From Lasiosphaeria ovina (Eukaryota; Ascomycota; Sordariomycetes; Sordariales; Lasiosphaeriaceae): a stretch of DNA of 64,000 bases. Where the stretch lies: NCBI GenBank assembly GCA_033439765.1, contig JAULSN010000006.1:744001-808000 (forward strand), given 5' to 3'. The notes under the pieces were generated by a model that ran no database searches, was not told the origin of the DNA, and saw nothing but the letters and a program-made list of their open reading frames with translations. Each line of letters starts with the position of its first letter. Position 1 is the first letter of the stretch. A program made the translations under genes and the position numbers. This document shows, piece by piece, positions 35,836-47,122 of the stretch.

Positions 35836-37366
35836 ATGCCTTCTACCGCCCCGACACCCGCCCTTCCCTTTGTCCTTTTTACCATATTACTGACACCTTT
35901 CCCCCATTACAGGCGCATCACGCTAAGCATTACGAACTCGGAGCCCCAGGCCGACGATCAGGACCTGCTGTCGCTCGAAGTCTACCCCGAAATGTCGGTC
36001 GATACCCTGCGGAGCTCGGTCCAGGCCGAGACGGGCTACCACCCCAGTGCCCAGCACCTGTATCACAACGGCCAGCTCATCACGGACAATACCAAAACCC
36101 TGGAACAGCTGCAAATTAACGACGGCGATATGATGGCTCTCCACGTGCGCGACATGCGAGGGAGCTCGCACGTCGCCCCGGGAGCTGCCGCCGGCCGGGG
36201 GGCACAGCAAGCCAGCGCCGCTGCCAGCGGCTCTAGCCAGCAGCGTGGTGGCGGTCGATCCGAGGCGGAGCGAGACCCCGAGCTGATCCGACTTCAGATC
36301 CTGGGCGACCCAAACATGAGAGCCGAGCTATCGCAACAGGCACCAGACCTAGCGGCAGTTCTGGAAGACCCCCGGAGGTTCGCCGAGATATTCGCGCATA
36401 GATACGATAGGGAGCGCAGAGAGCGGGCCGAGCGTGTGCGCCAGATTCAGCTGCTCAATGCAGACCCCTTCGATGTCGAGGCGCAGGCCAAAATTGAGGA
36501 GATGATTCGCCAAGAGCGAGTCACGGAAAATCTGCAAAATGCCATGGAGCATAATCCGGAAGGTAAAGTCGGACTTTCCCAGGCATCTTACGAAGCTGAT
36601 CCTAATTCTCCGTTTTTGTTTGTTTCTAGTCTTCGGCCAGGTGCACATGCTCTACCTCGATGTCGAGGTTAACGGATACAAGTTTAAGGCACTAGTGGAT
36701 TCTGGGGCTCAGACTACCATCATGAGCCCTTCGTGCGCCGAGGCATGTGGAATCATGCGTTTAGTTGACAAGCGTTTTGCCGGCGTCGCGCGCGGCGTCG
36801 GCACGGCCAACATCATCGGCCGTGTCCACTCAGCTCAGATCAAGATCGGCTCTCTGTTCTTGCCTTGTAGCTTCACTGTTATGGAGGGTAAAGCAGTCGA
36901 GCTCCTGCTCGGTCTTGACATGCTCAAGCGCCATCAAGCCTCTATCGATCTCGCTAAGGACAAGCTGATCATTCAGGGTGTCGAGGTTCCTTTTCTAGGC
37001 CCAGCCGACCTTCCCAAGGAGGTCGAGGATGCCTACCAGACAGAGCCGAAGGTTCCGGGCCCTGCTGGAACCGTCATCGGCCAGCGGTCAGGCGCTGTGA
37101 CGGTGCCGTCCGGATCTGGAGGGGCTGCAGCAGCGCCCCCTGCTAGTGCGCCGGCCGCGGCTGCCGCTGCCGCTCAGCCTGGCCCATCGTCGTCTTCTAG
37201 CTCTGCCGCTCCAGCTGCTGCTGCCGCTCCAGAGAGGCCACCCTTCCCACGAGAACACATCGAACAGCTCATGGCGATTGGCGCTTCTGAGGAAAAGGCA
37301 ATTAGAGCCTTGGATGCAACTGGAGGAAATGTCGAATACGCGGCCAGCCTGATTTTTGAGCAGTAG
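35836..37366 (+). CDS. DDI1: DNA-damage-inducible protein 1, ubiquitin shuttle with retropepsin domain
   Basis: Exons 35836-36562 and 36630-37366 give 487 residues from the first in-frame ATG. The protein has an N-terminal ubiquitin-like domain ([10 protein letters not shown]..., about 27-105), a helical linker, the retropepsin-like RVP domain with the active-site triplet DSG (Asp266 in this numbering) within [14 protein letters not shown], then [16 protein letters not shown], a long Ala/Ser/Pro linker and a C-terminal UBA domain ([19 protein letters not shown]). Ddi1 proteins shuttle or cleave heavily ubiquitylated substrates for the proteasome. The first 26 residues (about [15 protein letters not shown]...) are not typical: family members usually begin M-x-ITLSI. 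A candidate initiator ATGCAA at 35814 followed by a GT...AG intron ending at 35912 would be natural, but the join is out of frame by one base. The start is therefore uncertain; the body is sure. Confidence 0.93.
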
Positions 37367-38330
37367 TTATGACCAATCACCAGGCGGAGGGCGACGTTGC
37401 TTCTATTTCTCGAGCAAGTCTCTCTCTTTTCACCGCCGTGATGAGTTCGGGGAGAGAAGTGTGAGGTGTTAGGTGTGGATTGGTAAAATCGGCAATACAG
37501 GGAAACAGCACAATGAGGGATTAAGCGCGTGTGCGTAATTTGCAGCAAAGGGCGAAGGGGATACGTTGCTGTTTGTTTGTTTATTTATTTGTACGGTGAG
37601 CATAGCGCGGTGGACCATTTAACTCCCCTTTTCTCTATTTACGCGGTAGTTTCTACAGCGTCTCTCGCTCTCTTTTTTTATGGTGTTGCTCCTCGTCCAT
37701 CCATTCCTGCTACGATGTCTACTGTTTTTTAATTGGGCTAGGAGGGATTTCTTTTACAGTACCCCTATTTTCCCCATCAGCCATAATTAGTAAACCAGGA
37801 CACGCGTGTGACGAAAGAGGGCGAGGGCCCCTGCTAATATCAGGCGGGCTTCCAAAATAAGCAAAAAAAAAAAAAAAAAAAAAAGAGAGAGAGAGAACAC
37901 GATAATTTCTCACAGTTTCATCTCACTGTTTTCATTCTGTCGTGACTTTTGTTTTTCCATTTTAGGTTGTGGCATGTAGCTCAGCAATAGGCACGGAAGG
38001 GATTAGAGAACACGGAATCAAGCGCACAGCTTTTGCTTGGGACTTTATTTTATTTTTCTTGAAGTGCCGTGTCACTGTTTCTCAGTGGCGACTGTCTTGA
38101 ACAGCCGGTAGTGACAGTTGCCCTTCATATTACTGTCCATGTGATGTAGGTAAGGTACGTGGATCGATAGGCGAGATAATGGCACAGCCTTGGTTATGCC
38201 AGGCTGTCAACTTATAACCCCGAGTGCTTCCTTGGGGGTAGCATAGCATATAATACGACTAGCCGGTAGGTATATACAACTATGTATTATATATATCTAG
38301 GTATGTGATAGAAGGCAGGGAAATCTACTC
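37367..38330. other. Spacer between convergent DDI1 and RRP8 genes
   Basis: 3' flanks of two convergent genes. It contains a 22-base A run followed by GA units (37863-37896) and AT-rich sequence near 38240-38300. No gene is seen. Confidence 0.5.
37863..37896. repeat. Poly-A run with adjoining GA repeat
   Basis: Twenty-two consecutive A at 37863-37884, then about six GA units. A simple low-complexity tract in the spacer, not a retroelement tail: no element body or target duplication was noticed. Confidence 0.9.
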
Positions 38331-40175
38331 TCAGCGCAGCTTATAGACACAGGGCTTCAGGATGGACGCCTCATGTTTACCGCCATCATCCTCCTCGTCA
38401 ATGAACTTTTGCTTCTTGGGCGGCCCCTTGCGGCCTAGCTTGATGCGGTTGACGTCGATGCTATTGACGTTCACGTCGCTAACCTTCTCTTCCTCAGCGA
38501 CGGCGTACTTGCCCCTGATGGCCGGCATGGCCTTTACAAATAGCATCTTGACAAACATCCTGTTGCCCAGGTCGGCGGCGCCGTCGCCCAGCTCCTTGTG
38601 CAGGGCGAAGCCGCGTTTACGGAGGGCTTCAATAAATACCGCAATGTCCGTTTCTTGGCGCTGCTGCTCGGCGCCGTCGACGGCTACCTCTAGCTCGGCG
38701 GCCTGGGCGGCCTCGGCGGCTTCGTCGCGGCCTTTATTAGCCTTCTTTTTGCTGCCCGGGGCAGAAAAGGTGAGAGAAGGCGGGGGTGGGCCCGCTGGGG
38801 CCTTCTTGCGGTTCCCGACGCTGTGCGCGACTACCTTACCGGGACCACCGGGGCCTTTTCTGTTGTTGGGTGCCGCGAACCGACTCTTGATCTCGGCGAC
38901 CCATAGCTCGCCCTTCCAGCGCAGGATGCGGTAGGCTTCGTCGATAAAGTCGAGCCAGTTGGTGCCCATGAGGGCCAAGCAGAAGACGGCCACGTCAACG
39001 CTGCGGTCGCGCAGCGGCAAGTTAGCGATGTCGGCGGCCGTCACAAGGGGAGAGCCGCCCGTCTGCAAGTCATAGCTGAGAACCTCGAGGTGCAGCTTTT
39101 GCTTGACGGGCTCAAGCGCGCGGGCCAGTGCCGCATCGCCGCACCCCAGGTCTGCGATGGTGCACTTCCCGCCGGTACGAGGCAGAGGTAGCACCTGGGC
39201 GCTCGGGGCCGGGTTTGCAAAGTCGTGCTTCCCTCCTGCGGACCGCGCCACTTTGGCCCGCGCCTTGACATCCCGGATGTAGCTGTCAACTGGGTTCTCG
39301 GGCCAGACTTCGACCTGCCGCCGAAACCCTTCGTGGTACTCAGAGAACATCTCGGGCGACTCTTGGAAGAGCTGGAAAGCGTCAACCGACGGCCGTGTGT
39401 ACAGCGTCTCGTTCAGGTGGCGGAACCGCGCCGAGACTAGCTTCTGCCGCATCGACGCCTGAAGCGGAGTGAGCTTTGGCTTGGCGACAGGTACTGGTGC
39501 CGGTGCTGGTGTTGTAGTAGGCTTCCCTCCATTTTTTTCATCCTTGGAGGGCTTTTTGCTGTCTTTGCTTACTGTGGCACCGCTCTCTGATTTGGTTTCT
39601 TGCGCCTTGGACCGTGTATCGTCGGTCTTCTGCTTCTTACTTTTCCTGTCATTTTTCTCCTCAACTGGCTCGACCACCTCGGGAACAGCATCGTCAGAAT
39701 CCTCGATGCCGCCCCACTCCTCATCGTCCGACTGCTGTTGCCCGTCGGCGTCGGCTGGCTTCTCCTCTTCAGCGGGGACTTCGGCAGAAGAAGGCTCCTT
39801 GTTCTTGTTCTTGTTCTTGTTCCTGCTCTTCTTGTTCTTCTCCTGTCCGGCATCTGCTTGCCCTTGCTGCTTTGGCAACTGGCCATCTTCAAAGGGCTCT
39901 TCGGCTCCAGGCTGCGGCCCCTCATCAGGGACGGCAATAGGTTCGTCGGTCTCAGTCTTCTGGCCGCCTTTCTTTCCCTTTTTAGACCGCACCCTGCCTT
40001 TGTGTTCGATTACCTTCTCCCACAGATCGGCGAGGTTGGCTGTCGTCACAGGAGGCTGCGACTGGCCTGGCCTCTTCCGCTTTCTGGCCTGTTGCGGGGC
40101 ACTGCCGCCGGGTCCCGTTTTCTTCTCAACCATCGGCGCTTCCGCCGCCATGCTCCAGCCTTTGACGGGAAACAT
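38331..40175 (-). CDS. RRP8: 25S rRNA (adenine-N1) methyltransferase Rrp8
   Basis: Single exon, 614 residues. Rrp8 is a nucleolar SAM-dependent enzyme that methylates N1 of an adenine in 25S rRNA during 60S maturation. The N-terminal 220 residues are highly charged and Lys-rich (nucleolar-type low complexity), with repeated KNKNKNK units. The conserved body starts at LTPLQASMRQKLVSARFRHL and passes through LYTRPSVDAFQLF and the SAM motif I (TIADLGCGDAALARAL, about 334-349). VFCLALMGTNWLDFIDEAYR and a C-terminal ILKPCVYKLR close the methyltransferase. The start at 40175 (MFPVKGWS) matches the typical fungal Rrp8 N-terminus better than the internal ATG at 40151. An Ala/Lys-rich insertion (about residues 445-490) interrupts the C-terminal part and is larger than in yeast. 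Confidence 0.95.
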   Translation of the reverse strand: MFPVKGWSMAAEAPMVEKKTGPGGSAPQQARKRKRPGQSQPPVTTANLADLWEKVIEHKGRVRSKKGKKGGQKTETDEPIAVPDEGPQPGAEEPFEDGQLPKQQGQADAGQEKNKKSRNKNKNKNKEPSSAEVPAEEEKPADADGQQQSDDEEWGGIEDSDDAVPEVVEPVEEKNDRKSKKQKTDDTRSKAQETKSESGATVSKDSKKPSKDEKNGGKPTTTPAPAPVPVAKPKLTPLQASMRQKLVSARFRHLNETLYTRPSVDAFQLFQESPEMFSEYHEGFRRQVEVWPENPVDSYIRDVKARAKVARSAGGKHDFANPAPSAQVLPLPRTGGKCTIADLGCGDAALARALEPVKQKLHLEVLSYDLQTGGSPLVTAADIANLPLRDRSVDVAVFCLALMGTNWLDFIDEAYRILRWKGELWVAEIKSRFAAPNNRKGPGGPGKVVAHSVGNRKKAPAGPPPPSLTFSAPGSKKKANKGRDEAAEAAQAAELEVAVDGAEQQRQETDIAVFIEALRKRGFALHKELGDGAADLGNRMFVKMLFVKAMPAIRGKYAVAEEEKVSDVNVNSIDVNRIKLGRKGPPKKQKFIDEEDDGGKHEASILKPCVYKLR

Positions 40176-43100
40176 GTTGGCGTGGTTGTGGTGACGGGGT
40201 ATAATTGCCGATTTCTTCTGCTCGGTCTTGAAAGTTACTCAGGCGTACAGCTGTCTGGGAGGTTGTGCATCGATCAGTCTTGGGGAAGCCCTCTCCCTAA
40301 TGTTGCGATGCCCCGAGGAAAAAAAGATTTTAGTGGGGCGGGCCTCAAGGTCGAGCTGGGGAGCTATCCATGGATGGAAGCAACCTAACCTACCCCGTAT
40401 GTACATAGTACACCACTAAGCTACAAGACTATGTGGATACCAAATACAGTGTTCATAAACGGCTGAATTTCCGCCCGATTGCTTTATTTATCGCGGGGGA
40501 TCGAGAGTCGGCTCGAGATCTATTGGAATTTACTTCGTCTGGTTGTTCGCGCCTCATCTCATCCCTTTTGCTGGGAGGTTCCCTTATCTACCTAGTGTAT
40601 GCATACCCTACAGATCAGATGGGCGCCACCTACCTAAGGTATTGCATACCTGGGAGTTACCTATCGACGGAGGGTCAGTAATTATCTTCGGTATGTACCT
40701 CGTCCTTTTCTTTTTTTAGTTATCATGATAAGGACGGGAATACTACAGTCCAGTAAGTCTTTGAAATGTTTCCTTGTGTGCGGGTCCGCCCAGGGCCTTG
40801 GAGGGCTGGCTTCGGCATTTGAACCTCAAATTTGTCCCCGCAGTTGAGACCTTGAGTAGGGGAGTGATAGGACAAACCTTCACAACGCTTGAAACCTCTT
40901 TCCTCGTGTTATCTACTCCGTACATACCTGAGCCCCGACAACCCGGGCCCAGAGACGGAACTCAAGTCACTATTTTACCCGAATTGCCATGTTGCTTGTT
41001 TGCTTGGCACGGTTGCACAGCATTAACACAGTAATGTTACGTCTACCTACCTAACTAGGTAGGCCTCCTACGGCTCCAACGCAAAACATTTTAAATATGT
41101 GCATATGTGTGTGATAGCGGCCCAGTGCTTATAGCACAGATGTGTTCTCCGGGTGTCTCACAACGCCAGCCCGGAATTTCATACTAACACATCGAGTGCG
41201 GATCGCTCAGAGTAACCAAGTCTTGAGGGTCTATGTCTCTCTCTCCGACAATTGAGATCCGGCGACTCCTGCATCGACCTTGGGTTATCGGCCCTTTATT
41301 AGGGCTTGTGCCAACTGGACAGGGCGGAGCCCGGTATTCTCCAACTCTTTCGCATCAGCGGTAGCGGTGATGTGCACTATACAGATTATATGTCGGTATT
41401 CTTCCCTCTAATAACGTGGAGAGTATTTTTAGGTTGACCGTTCTATCTAACAATCAAACGCAAAAAGAAAAGCCGGGTCTCCGGTCTGCAAGGGACGGAC
41501 CAGCGCTCCCTGCCGCATATTGCGGGCTGGAGGTCGCGATATTTCACTTTCCATATTATCAGGGGGTTGACAATGGTGCAACCACAGTACCTTTGCACCA
41601 GACTTGGGAGTTTCTTGTTCCAACCTCCCGCAAGTCACAGCGGGGATTGGTCGTGTATCACCTAGATTACTCCAGCACTCCTTTGGCCAGGGATTTGGAG
41701 CACACAAAAATGCCCCAGTTGCCTCGTCGAGTCCCGGTCTCGTTGGTCTTTTCAACCTGAAGCTAGGTTGCCCTTAATTAGGGTAGGCATATTAAGTTCA
41801 AGACCAAGACGCCCCTGCCCTTTTTGTCTCAACATTCACCTCAGTTCCTTAAGGCAGGATGGACTTGGCTACGGGAAGGAGCTTGAAATTGCAGTTAGAG
41901 GGGCACCACGATCTCCGGCATTTGAAGACGAGGAAGCGGGAAACGGATTGACCAAACGTCGTCCTTCGGGATGTCTATCCCATCCTCCGTTCTGCATCGA
42001 CGCTGGGTTTTCGCCGCGACACCCCCCCTGCCTACAGTGATGGCCCCTTGCTTTTGTTGGCCGTTGTGGCCCTCCTCCACATCCTAGCACTAGAGGCTGC
42101 AGGCTGCAGCTACCTCACCGGGCTTCCATCTGTCTGCCACTGAACACCCAGACTCAGTAGGGTTGATACCAGTGTAGCCCAGGGGAGGAGGAGCGGATAC
42201 GACGGAGCGGGTTTCTAAAATGTTGGTGACGGACCGGGAACATTCATGGATGATACCTCCTGTTTTCAGTCTAATTTTCCCACCTAGCGATTTGCAGCTA
42301 GCACGACAATGTCGTTGTCGCATCTAATTGCTAGGCCTACCTTAGCTGGGGAGGAGCCTTCCAGTTCCGATTGGGGGGCTGGCCCAATCACGGCAATCAC
42401 CTGCCTTTCCCCCCCAAAAGGCCGCTTACACGCCCGCCGATCCACCGTCGCACAACGCCTCTTGTCCACGATCGGGCCGTGGACTGTCGCCGTGTAGGTG
42501 GAAGATGATGTAAGGTAGGTCTTGTATAGACAGTACGTAGCTTCGGTATATAGCATAGAAGCAGCCCGCACGCCAAAGCGGAAAGATCTCCGCGTCGACC
42601 CCCTCGATATCTCATCTACGTAGCCGGACAGCATCGAATATTCGGTACTTTGTCCTGCTTACCTTACCTACTTTACCTTATTTCCATATACCATACCCCA
42701 CGTAATTTCAAGCGGCGTCTCGGTCCCCGCTGGGATTGAGGGGATTGAGAGAAGGAACACGGACGCTTCAATTGCATTCTCTCGGTTTCGCTCGCTCGCT
42801 CAATTGATTACGGCTCAGTTTTGGTCTTCGTCTTCATCTTCGTCTTCATCTTCGTCTTCGTCTTCGTCTTCTTCATCCTCGACCTCGCCGCCGTCAGCTA
42901 CCTTACCTGACTAATCTAGGCCCGAGCCAATTGTAACGGTCTTTGGCGTACATAAGATACTTATCCAGGTCTACAAATACCTACGAATAGTATACATCTT
43001 ATCACCTGGCACGGCGACTACGCACAGCAGCAGCAGTGGTGTCCGTACCAAGCAAGTATCTGCAGACCTCGCTCTCTCTCGCCCTCGCCCTCGCTCTCAG

Positions 43101-43723
43101 GCACTCGGTCGCCTTGCGTTACCATCTCTGCACCACCCGCCTTCTTGTCTGACTGCTTCGGCCGGCAATGACACCAAGCTAGCGTGCGCCTTGTTGTGCG
43201 AGAAGCATACATAGGTAGCTACCCCGTGCTCGTACTCACACAGCAGTCTGCCGCCACAGCGAGAGCCCGGGTTCCAGACAGCCTGGCGAGGTCGTGTGTC
43301 GGCATTGGTCCACGACGTCGACGGTTACGCCAGTTCTGATTTCCTGTCTCACTCTCAGTCGCTTCGATGAGGTGCCGCATGTACAGACGCTCCCCTGGCC
43401 GACTACCCCCCCTCCCTTCGCCGCCCAGCTCGCCCTCGCAACCGTCGACGTTTTAATGCTTGCGCGCCTCCCCTACCTGCCTCTATCTGTTGCTGCCGCT
43501 GCCGCTGCCGCTGCCGCCGCCCTGCCGCGCATTGGATAGCTTGACCGACTACCTACTAGAGCCGCCTCGTCGGTTGATGGTAGTTGTGGCGAGGGCCGAA
43601 TAGAGAGAGGTCAAGACGTTGCCCACTCACGACCCCGTCTTGGCGCTGGAGAAGCGCACACTGCCGGGTACGACCACATAATAGTCCCCCCCCTTCTCTC
43701 CTTCGAGCCGCTTGTTCGACACC
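40176..43723. other. 3.5-kb gene-free stretch between RRP8 and the Zn2Cys6 gene
   Basis: Divergent promoters of RRP8 and the Zn2Cys6 regulator presumably lie at the two ends. No convincing gene is visible. TACCT/AGGTA motifs are frequent (40588, 40628, 41043-41067, 42512, 42655-42678). A (TCTTCG/TCTTCA)n tract is at 42825-42880 and a CTGCCG run at 43491-43523. An eight-codon upstream ORF (ATG 43576, stop 43600-43602) precedes the regulator. Confidence 0.5.
42825..42893. repeat. Hexanucleotide TCTTCG/TCTTCA repeat
   Basis: Nine or so imperfect hexamers on the plus strand. Read on the minus strand they encode alternating Glu/Asp followed by Gln-Asn-stop, but this frame has no start codon and meets a stop shortly upstream. 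It is scored as simple repeat rather than an exon. Confidence 0.8.
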
Positions 43724-46700
43724 ATGGATTCGGATGACTCTCCTCCCCACGAGTCCCAGCTGCCATCCCCACCCCCGGCCGGGCCGAGCGGCGCAGGCAG
43801 GCCAAATCAGGGGCCAAAGAAGAATGCCGTGAGGAAGCGGACAAAGACTGGCTGCCTTAGTATGTCCATGTCATTCCATATTGCCGTCGTGGCGTGTTCC
43901 AAGGCCCGCTTCCGTCAGTCACTAACACCCAACCCTCCCGCTTTTCAGCATGCCGGCGGCGGCGCATCAAGTGCGACGAAGCAAAGCCGACCTGCGGTAA
44001 CTGCATCAAGTCTAAGCGGCAGTGCGAGGGCTACAACCAGCGCCTCACTTTCAAGGAGCCCATCGGCTCCTTTACGCCTGGCAACTTCTTTGGCCACCCT
44101 ATTTATCACCAGCAGGCCCAGGATGCCCTGGTGACCGCCCAGCTCACTGCCTCGCAGGTAAAATCAAGCTCGTCTCAGGGTCCCTTGGTCATTATCGCCC
44201 CAAAGCCCCCGTCTGTAGACTTTACAGGTGTCGCGCCTGGCTCTTTCGGGCAGTCCTTTCAGGGGCACCCGAACCGACCGCTAGGTGGACCGTCCGGCTC
44301 GAGTCGTCCCTTCTACAGCCCGGACAATGCGCAACCCTCCCCTCCCCTTTTAACTCCCAGCTCTCTACCGCCCCCCGACTATGCTCAAGCCTCCGGGCCG
44401 CAGCTGGGGAATGCACTAGATGCCTCTGCAGCTCCCCTAAAATTCGAAGCCAACCAGCCATTGAAGTCGCCCTCGCCCAGTTATGGTCAGCAGCAGCATG
44501 CATTGCCGTCCGTGTCGGCCGGTGCTTCGGTCTCGCCAGTGGAACATGGATTCCCTTCAGTCTCCCCTGTGGAACATGGCTTACCTTCTCTGAAACATTC
44601 CATCTCGGCCGAGAGGGAATACTGGGACTCTGACGACGAGGCATCCATAGGTGACTCGGATGACGAAATGGACGAGGATGGCCAGGCAGCAGATCTCGAG
44701 TTGAATGACCTGGGCATCCAAGTAGCCAGACGACTTGCCGTCCCTCACGACTTGTATGGAGTACGCGTTCGAACCGTCTCGAGCTTTGCAGACCAGACCA
44801 TACTGGACACGTATATGCCGTCGTCCGCCAGTTCGCCCCTAAACGACCCGCAGACCGCAGCCGTGTTTTGGTATTTTGTAAACGTGACAGGCCCAAGCAT
44901 GTCTCTGTACGAGAGACACCCGTTTGATCCTACACCCATGTTCCAAGGCCAACCCGTTCCAAAGGCTCGCCAACACATTTGGACCTGTGAGAGCCCGCCC
45001 CCAAGATCGACGCCCGAGTGTGTAGCGTTCTAACTGGTGTATCTTAGACACATTCCCCATCATGGCTTTTCACCACCCGGCCCTGATGCAAGCAATGCTT
45101 GCACTAGGTGCCCTCCAGATGGCCAAGCTACAAGAGACACCAGCTACGGCAGCCATGAAGCACTACCACCTCAGCCTCCGAAGGATCTCAAAGAACTACC
45201 AGAGTACAAACAAGCGCACGCAGCCGGCAACACTTGCAGCTACGCTGCTGCTCGGTTTTTACGAGGTCTGGAACTCGGATCACGACAAGTGGTGCAAGCA
45301 CATGTGGGGAGCTCGCGCCATCATGAGAGAGATGCCATTGAGGGAAATGACGCGCGAGATACTACCCCTTAAACAAAAGAGATGGCTCAGGCTGCAGGAG
45401 TGTCGAGCTCAGCAGTTCGATGTCTTCGGCAACCCCTTGCAGACTGTCATAGACCCTGACGGAGAACGAGTCGATGCGGGTTTTATCTCCCAGATTACGG
45501 GCCAAAATGTCACATTTGGTGAATCTGGCCACGTAATGGACGATGGACCGCCGCGGCCGTCCGCACGGAAATACACAGAGCGAGACATCGAGAACTATGA
45601 GCACCTAAGCGATCTCTTCTGGTGGTATTGCAAGATGGATGTCTACCAGAGCATACTTGGGGGGACTCGTCTTTTGTAAGTCACGGGCACTGCGCAAACC
45701 TGGTTGGGAGAGTTCGCTGACCTGAATGCTCAAGCATGGAATATGATCACTGGACTCAGTGCGCGCCTCGGGCACAGTTCGCGAAGATGGATGCCATGTA
45801 AGTCGAAACTTGGGGGACTGTGAACTACCCCTGCTTCCTCTCGCCCTTTGCTAATGTGCATTTCTTCGAATAGCTATGGGACTTTTGACCACCTCATGCT
45901 TTTACTTGGTCGGTTGGCCAACTTTGCGTCTTTGGACCTTATCCGCAAACGCAAAGCAAGAAAGGCCGAGGCAGCTGGGTCGCGTCCGGGAGGGGCTCCG
46001 CCAATGGGAGGGCCATCGTCGATGGGAGGGCCACCACCGATGGGAGGGCCACCACCGATGGGGGGGCCGCCGCCGATGGGAGGGCCGCTGTCGACGGGTC
46101 AAGGTCACGGTCATGGTATCTCCGGTCCGCCAACTCATGCGAATGGCCCCCCGCCGGGCGAGCCGCCAATGTTCGCAGGCCTACTTCCGTCCCATGGTTT
46201 CTCGTTGCCGACTGGCTTTAGCCCCCCCCGCGAGAGCTCGCCAGCGACAGATGACGGGATGGACCTCGAGACAAGCACAGCAACTGCGCTCGGCGAGTGG
46301 GAAGCCATTCGCGAGGCCTTCGAGGTTTTCCGGTCCCGTCTCGGACCAGACTTTGCGCCCATGGGCCCAGACCATGCGCCACCTGAGGACACACCGTTTG
46401 GCCCCGCCCTAAAGTACCGGACATACAGCATCGCGGGCATCTGGTTGAATTTTAACATGGGCCTCATCGCATTGTACAGAGCACACCCGTCTATGCCGCC
46501 ATTCTCGGTGGTGGCGGCGGGGCTAGCTGCACGGCAGACGGCACCGTGGGCTAACGAGATCGGGCGTATCGCTGCCGGCCTCCATGAGGATAGCCAGAGC
46601 CTGGAAGCCATCAGCACACTTGAGGGCGCAGCCTTTATCGAGAGCTCATTTTGTTTGTTTGTGGCAGCCATCCAGGTTGGTCATGACCCTTTACTTTGCC

Positions 46701-47122
46701 TTTCAGCCTTTTAATATGCCTTGGGTGCAACTCTTCTCCCGGGTTTCTTGCTAACTCGACTTTCCCGTCCCATTTAGTATCGAGATATCACGCAACGGCA
46801 CTGGACCATCCGGCGACTGCACGACATAGCGCGGCTCACAGGCTGGCAATCGGCGCACCAGATCGCCGACGGCTGCGAGTCGGCCTGGCTCAAGGCGGCT
46901 GAACTCGGCCGCGGGCCTCCCTACTACAGCCCGCCAAACCTCGCCGCCTCCCATCCACAAATCATATGGATGCGCCCCCGCCGCGTCGATCGCCGCATCC
47001 AGGAGCTCGAGGCCGGCGATGACCGCCTCGTCCTTGCCAAGACGGAACAGACGCACTATGCCCTGGGCCTGCTTAGCGTCGAGCAGGATCTTGAGACTCT
47101 TGATTTAGGGGGTGGCGATTGA
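43724..47122 (+). CDS. Zn2Cys6 fungal transcription factor
   Basis: Six exons (43724-43859, 43949-44986, 45048-45675, 45735-45797, 45874-46675, 46778-47122) encode 1,003 residues; all introns are GT...AG and in phase. The binuclear zinc cluster is rebuilt across intron 1: KTGCLTCRRRRIKCDEAKPTC then GNCIKSKRQC, giving the six cysteines C-x2-C-x6-C-x5-C-x2-C-x6-C from about residue 44. A Pro/Ser-rich linker follows, with a nine-residue duplication (VSPVEHG(F/L)PS) near 44530-44590. The middle region (YTFPIMAFHHPALMQAMLAL onwards) is of the 'fungal transcription factor, PF11951-like' type. About residues 664-694 hold five six-residue MGGP-type repeats. The protein is presumably nuclear. No clustered pathway genes hint at targets. 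Short exon 4 (63 nt) is supported by both splice sites. Confidence 0.9.
46003..46098 (+). repeat. 18-bp coding tandem repeat (MGGPPP)
   Basis: Five imperfect 18-bp units within exon 5 of the Zn2Cys6 gene, encoding MGGP followed by SS, PP or LS. It is a Gly/Pro low-complexity insertion in an otherwise conserved region and is likely to vary in copy number. Confidence 0.9.

Noticed and set aside
35639..35893. Plus-strand frame just before DDI1 as a possible first exon
   Set aside because: No ATG at its start, and it does not join to the ubiquitin-like domain in frame.
37863..37896. Poly-A run as the tail of a retroelement
   Set aside because: No element body or flanking target duplication was noticed; it is followed by GA units, as in simple repeats.
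39469..40388. Long plus-strand frames opposite RRP8
   Set aside because: Shadow of the Lys/Glu-rich N-terminus of RRP8; Ser/Phe/Leu-rich translation without a domain.
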